A stretch of 9,663 nucleotides of DNA from the NCBI GenBank assembly GCA_036387915.1, contig DASVSV010000348.1, positions 1 through 9,663 on the forward strand. Direction: 5' to 3'. Below the pieces are notes generated by a model. The model was not told the DNA's origin. It was given only the letters and a program-made list of their open reading frames with translations, and searched no databases. Source of the stretch: QHVT01 sp036387915 (GTDB lineage Bacteria > Acidobacteriota > Thermoanaerobaculia > Gp7-AA8). How positions within the stretch are numbered: position 1 is the stretch's first letter; each line of letters opens with the position of its first letter. Made by a program: the position numbers and the translations under genes. Shown here piece after piece: positions 7,173-9,663 of this stretch.

Positions 7173-7436
7173 ATGGCGAACATTGCCTCGGCCGAGAAAC
7201 AGAGACGACAGGCCGAAACCAGAAAAGCGCGCAACCGCGCGGGTAAGTCGTCGCTGAAGACCGCGCTCAAAAAGGCGCGTACGGGCATCCAGGGCGGCGA
7301 CGCCGACAAGGACACGCTCTCCACCACCTACTCGGCCATCGACAAGGCCGCGAAAACCGGCCTGATCAAAGAGAACACGGCCAACCGTTACAAGTCCCGC
7401 CTCGCCGGCGCCTCCAAGCGCGCCGCCGCGAAGTAG
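7173..7436 (+). CDS. rpsT: Ribosomal protein S20
   Basis: The product is 87 residues, the standard bS20 length. It begins MANIASAEKQRRQAETRKAR, with the conserved basic N-terminal helix (RNRAGKSSLKTALKKAR), then the acidic turn GGDADKDTL, and ends in IKENTANRYKSRLA plus a Lys/Ala tail. S20 binds 16S rRNA early in 30S assembly. AGGAG at 7158-7162 is a good ribosome-binding site 10 bases before ATG. It lies 49 bases after cpoB and is followed by GC-rich hairpins. Confidence 0.97.
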   Translation: MANIASAEKQRRQAETRKARNRAGKSSLKTALKKARTGIQGGDADKDTLSTTYSAIDKAAKTGLIKENTANRYKSRLAGASKRAAAK

Positions 7437-7467
7437 CTCGGACCCGGAACGCGAGCAGTACCTGACG

Positions 7468-7491
7468 AGGGCGGGCCCACAAGCCCGCCCT
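7468..7491 (+). terminator. GC-rich hairpin downstream of rpsT
   Basis: AGGGCGGGC and GCCCGCCCT form a perfect 9-base stem around the loop CCACAA, 31 bases after the rpsT stop. Only two Ts follow, so termination efficiency is uncertain. On the minus strand nothing T-rich follows, so it serves rpsT if it serves either gene. Confidence 0.55.
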
Positions 7492-7507
7492 TGCTGCGTT
7501 ATGGAGT

Positions 7508-7530
7508 GCGGCGGCCTGAGCCGCCGCTTT
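7508..7530 (+). terminator. Left-arm hairpin of the inverted-repeat element, terminator-like for rpsT
   Basis: GCGGCGGC-CTGA-GCCGCCGC followed by TTTC gives an 8-base all-GC stem with a tetraloop on the plus strand. It could stop read-through from rpsT. The T-run is only three bases long. Confidence 0.4.
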
Positions 7531-7673
7531 CTCATTCGGGAGCAGCCCGCCACAAAGTCGCATCTGGCGTTGCACGCGTTACGGGAAAGCTCCTCGCCGT
7601 TGCCCACCAGCGATCTACCCCCCGTCTCGGCAACTGAGACGCGTCAGCGTTGCTGCCACAAGTTGCGCGTTGG

Positions 7674-7695
7674 AAAGCGGCGGCTGGGCCGCCGC
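7674..7695 (-). terminator. Right-arm hairpin of the inverted-repeat element, terminator-like for lptE
   Basis: On the minus strand, GCGGCGGC-CCA-GCCGCCGC followed by TTTCC lies 15 bases after the lptE stop. It mirrors the left arm and could terminate the leuS-lptE transcript. The short T-run leaves this uncertain. Confidence 0.4.
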
Positions 7696-7709
7696 ACTCC
7701 ATAGATCGC

Positions 7710-8216
7710 TCAGAACCCTTCGAGCAGGTTCGTCACCAATCCCTCGGCGAAGCGCACGGCGATCTCCTGGATGGCGCGCGTTTCCTGGTCGAAGGCGTCG
7801 GTGTTGGCGAGGTTGACCTCGTAGTTTTCGGTGAAGCGGTACTGGTCGTTCTTCCAGAGCACCTTGTCCTCGTTGCGGTGGTCGAGGAGCTCGATCTTCG
7901 CGGTGATGGAGATCTGGTAGCGCGTGGCGCGCCCCTGCTCGAACGCGATCGGGAAGATGTTGAACGTGTCGATCGAGCCGCGCAGGATGGCGTCGGCCTG
8001 ACTGGCGCTCGTGACGAGCTGCAGGCGTCCGCGCGAGACGAACTCCTCCGCCACCGCCTGCGTCACGCGCTGTTCGAGCTCCACGCGGGTGGTGCGGTTG
8101 ACGAACGCCGGCACTTCGATCGTGCGGATCGACGGGTCGAGAAAGTTGCTGCGGCCGACGAGGCCGTAGCCGCATGAGACCGCGAAAATGATGGCGAGGA
8201 ATGGGAGCCGTTTCAT
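7710..8216 (-). CDS. lptE: LptE-family LPS-assembly lipoprotein
   Basis: LptE is the outer-membrane lipoprotein that plugs LptD in the LPS export translocon. The 168-residue product begins MKRLPFLAIIFAVSCGYGLV: a short lipoprotein signal with Cys15 followed by the GYG hallmark of this family. The body fits LptE: TIEVPAFVNRTTRVELEQRV (helix pairing with the strands), SRGRLQLVTSASQADAILRG, and a C-terminal amphipathic helix (ETRAIQEIAVRFAEGLVTNL). It lies just after leuS, as in many Gram-negatives. ATG 8216 puts the signal peptide at the N-terminus. An in-frame ATG at 8276 overlaps the leuS stop (ATGA) and would add 20 residues (MNRNVRRHWLASGSVLHFRA). It is plausible for coupling but gives an unusually long, basic n-region. 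No Shine-Dalgarno is seen before 8216. Confidence 0.88.
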   Translation of the reverse strand: MKRLPFLAIIFAVSCGYGLVGRSNFLDPSIRTIEVPAFVNRTTRVELEQRVTQAVAEEFVSRGRLQLVTSASQADAILRGSIDTFNIFPIAFEQGRATRYQISITAKIELLDHRNEDKVLWKNDQYRFTENYEVNLANTDAFDQETRAIQEIAVRFAEGLVTNLLEGF

Positions 8217-8272
8217 CGCGCGGAAATGTAGCACGGAGCCCGAAGCGAGCCAGTGCCGCCGGACATTCCGGT

Positions 8273-9663
8273 TCATTTCACCACCAGGTTCACGAGTTTT
8301 CCGGGGACGTAGATCTGCTTCACGAGCTGCTTGCCCGTGACCCAGGCGTTGATCTTCTCGTTGGCGAAGACGGCCTCGAACACTTTCTGCTCGTCCGGCG
8401 GCGCGGCCACTTCGACCTGTCCGCGCAACTTGCCGTTGACCTGCACCGCGATCACGACCGTGTCTTCCTGCATCAGCGCGCGGTCGGCGGCCGGCCAGCG
8501 CGACGTCAGCACGAGGCCCTCGTTGCCGAGCATCGACCAGAGCTCTTCGGTCACATGCGGCGCGAACGGATGCAGGAGTTGGAGCAGCGTCTCGTACGCC
8601 TCGCGCGACGGCGCGTCGCCGAGGACGTTCGAGAACTCCATCAGCGCGGAGATGGCGGTGTTGAACTCGAAGCGCTCGATGCGGCTGGTGACCGCGTCGA
8701 TAGTCTGGTGCATTTTCCGGATCACGTGCGGCGACGGCGTGTCGACGAGTGCCTGTCCCATGTTCCAGACCCGTCCCAGGAATCGCGACGCGCCGACCAC
8801 GCCCTCGTCCGACCACGCCGCTTCCTTCTCCGGCGGCGCGATGAAGAGCGTGTAGACGCGCTCGGTGTCGGCGCCATAGCGGGCAATCAACTCGTCCGGC
8901 GGCACGACGTTGAGGCGCGACTTGGACATCTTCGTCACTTCCGCGGTCAGCAACTCCTCCCCGCGGTACGGCTTCTCATCCTTCCACGTCACCTCGGACG
9001 GCGAGACCCACGAGCCGTTCTTGTCCTTGTAGCCTTCCTTGGTGATCACGCCCTGGTTGAAGAGGCGCGTGAACGGCTCCTCGAACGAGAGCAGTCCCAT
9101 GTCGTGCAGCGTGCGCGTGATGAAGCGCGCGTAGAGCAGGTGCAGGATGGCGTGCTCGATGCCGCCGATGTACTGGTCGACGGGGAGCCAGCGGTCGACC
9201 AGCTCGCGATCGAAAATCTTCTCGTCGTCGCGCGGCGTGATGAAGCGGAGGAAGTACCACGACGAGTCGACGAACGTGTCCATCGTGTCGGTCTCGCGCT
9301 TCGACGGCGCGCCGCACTGCGGACAGTCGACGTTCACGAACGCCTCGTGCTTCGCCAGCGGATTGCCCTCGCGGCCGGTGAACGGCACGTCCAGCGGCAA
9401 CTGCACCGGTAACTGTTCTTCCGGCACCGGGACCAGTCCGCACGCTTCGCAGTAGATCATCGGGATGGGCGTGCCCCAGTAACGCTGGCGCGAGATGAGC
9501 CAGTCGCGCAGGCGGTAACGAACCGTCCCCTTGCCGAGACCGCGCTCGTCGATCAGCTCGACGATGCGCTCGATGGCTTTCGGCACCGGCAGTCCGTCGA
9601 TGGGGCCGGATTTGACGATCACGCCGCTGTCGTCCTTGACGGTGAAGGCCTCCCCTTCCGGCG
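8273..9663 (-). CDS. leuS: Leucyl-tRNA synthetase, C-terminal part (5' end outside window)
   Basis: About 463 codons are present; the N-terminal half, including the HIGH motif, lies beyond base 9663. The segment resumes near the end of the editing domain (EAFTVKDDSGVIVKSGPIDG). It continues into the catalytic domain with RDWLISRQRYWGTPIPMIYC, a zinc-type pair CEACG...CPQCG, ETDTMDTFVDSSWYFLRF, and LPVDQYIGGIEHAILHLLYA. The ATP-binding KMSKS is encoded at 8919-8933 (TKMSKSRLNVV). The anticodon-binding helical domain (FNTAISALMEFSNVL, LLHPFAPHVTEELW) and the C-terminal domain (VQVNGKLRGQVEV to the end) follow. The stretch between the catalytic core and KMSKS is shorter than in E. coli LeuRS, so the leucine-specific insertion appears reduced or absent. 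The frame continues upstream of GTG 9622 without a stop, so that codon is internal, not a start. lptE follows downstream on the same strand. Confidence 0.97.
   Translation of the reverse strand, partial: PEGEAFTVKDDSGVIVKSGPIDGLPVPKAIERIVELIDERGLGKGTVRYRLRDWLISRQRYWGTPIPMIYCEACGLVPVPEEQLPVQLPLDVPFTGREGNPLAKHEAFVNVDCPQCGAPSKRETDTMDTFVDSSWYFLRFITPRDDEKIFDRELVDRWLPVDQYIGGIEHAILHLLYARFITRTLHDMGLLSFEEPFTRLFNQGVITKEGYKDKNGSWVSPSEVTWKDEKPYRGEELLTAEVTKMSKSRLNVVPPDELIARYGADTERVYTLFIAPPEKEAAWSDEGVVGASRFLGRVWNMGQALVDTPSPHVIRKMHQTIDAVTSRIERFEFNTAISALMEFSNVLGDAPSREAYETLLQLLHPFAPHVTEELWSMLGNEGLVLTSRWPAADRALMQEDTVVIAVQVNGKLRGQVEVAAPPDEQKVFEAVFANEKINAWVTGKQLVKQIYVPGKLVNLVVK

Larger units (their letters stand above)
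7500..7703. repeat. About 200-bp element bounded by 31-32-bp inverted repeats (REP/BIME- or MITE-like)
   Basis: The left arm (7500-7531) and the reverse complement of the right arm (7673-7703) are identical for TATGGAGTGCGGCGGCC and again for GCCGCCGCTTTC. They differ only in the centre (TGA versus CA). Each arm is itself a hairpin of 8-base GC stems (GCGGCGGC/GCCGCCGC). The roughly 140-base core encodes no credible protein. It contains another small hairpin, CGTCTC-GGCAACT-GAGACG, at 7623-7641. No transposase is present and no flanking target duplication is obvious. The architecture fits a pair of REP-like palindromes in opposite orientation, or a short non-autonomous mobile element. Confidence 0.75.

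Noticed and set aside
7501..7704. 67-codon plus-strand frame beginning MECGGLSRRF
   Set aside because: It coincides exactly with the inverted-repeat element, has no ribosome-binding site, and its ends are translations of the repeat arms.
8217..8816. Upstream extension of the lptE frame to 8816
   Set aside because: Beyond 8276 it lies entirely inside leuS in another frame, and the translation is Arg/Ala-rich shadow sequence.

Overview
This is a GC-rich chromosomal window from a Gram-negative (diderm) bacterium. It carries the Tol-Pal cell-envelope machinery together with the end of leuS, lptE (lipopolysaccharide export lipoprotein) and rpsT. The genus cannot be read from the sequence. High GC, carboxypeptidase-regulatory-like secreted proteins and the divergence of the Tol proteins from the proteobacterial ones are compatible with Acidobacteriota or a neighbouring phylum, but that is inference.

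Layout. Bases 1-2275 hold two secreted-protein genes on the minus strand. The first is a 123-residue cysteine-rich protein. The second, joined to it by an ATGA stop/start overlap, is a large repeat-containing beta-sandwich protein that leaves the window at its C-terminal side. Neither has a function I can name. A short divergent intergenic region (about 2276-2355) separates them from the plus-strand tol-pal operon: tolQ, tolR, a short TolA/TonB-like gene, tolB, pal and cpoB/ybgF (2356-7123). All junctions in this operon overlap or are close, except tolQ-tolR, where a 136-bp gap holds a purine/pyrimidine inverted repeat. rpsT (ribosomal protein S20) follows on the plus strand. lptE and the 3' part of leuS lie on the minus strand, convergent with rpsT. 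The convergence gap (7437-7709) holds a GC-rich hairpin and a roughly 200-bp element bounded by near-perfect 31-32-bp inverted repeats.

How the genes fit together. TolQ and TolR form the proton-driven inner-membrane motor. The TolA-like protein spans the periplasm. TolB and the lipoprotein Pal link the outer membrane to peptidoglycan, and CpoB/YbgF is the periplasmic partner encoded last. LptE belongs to the outer-membrane LPS translocon, so most of the window is outer-membrane biogenesis and integrity plus two translation genes.

The core is a well-known system. The parts that deserve a second look are the cysteine-rich/beta-sandwich pair at 1-2275, the hairpin inside the tol operon, and the inverted-repeat element between rpsT and lptE. 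I see no CRISPR array, transposase, tRNA, rRNA or phage gene.
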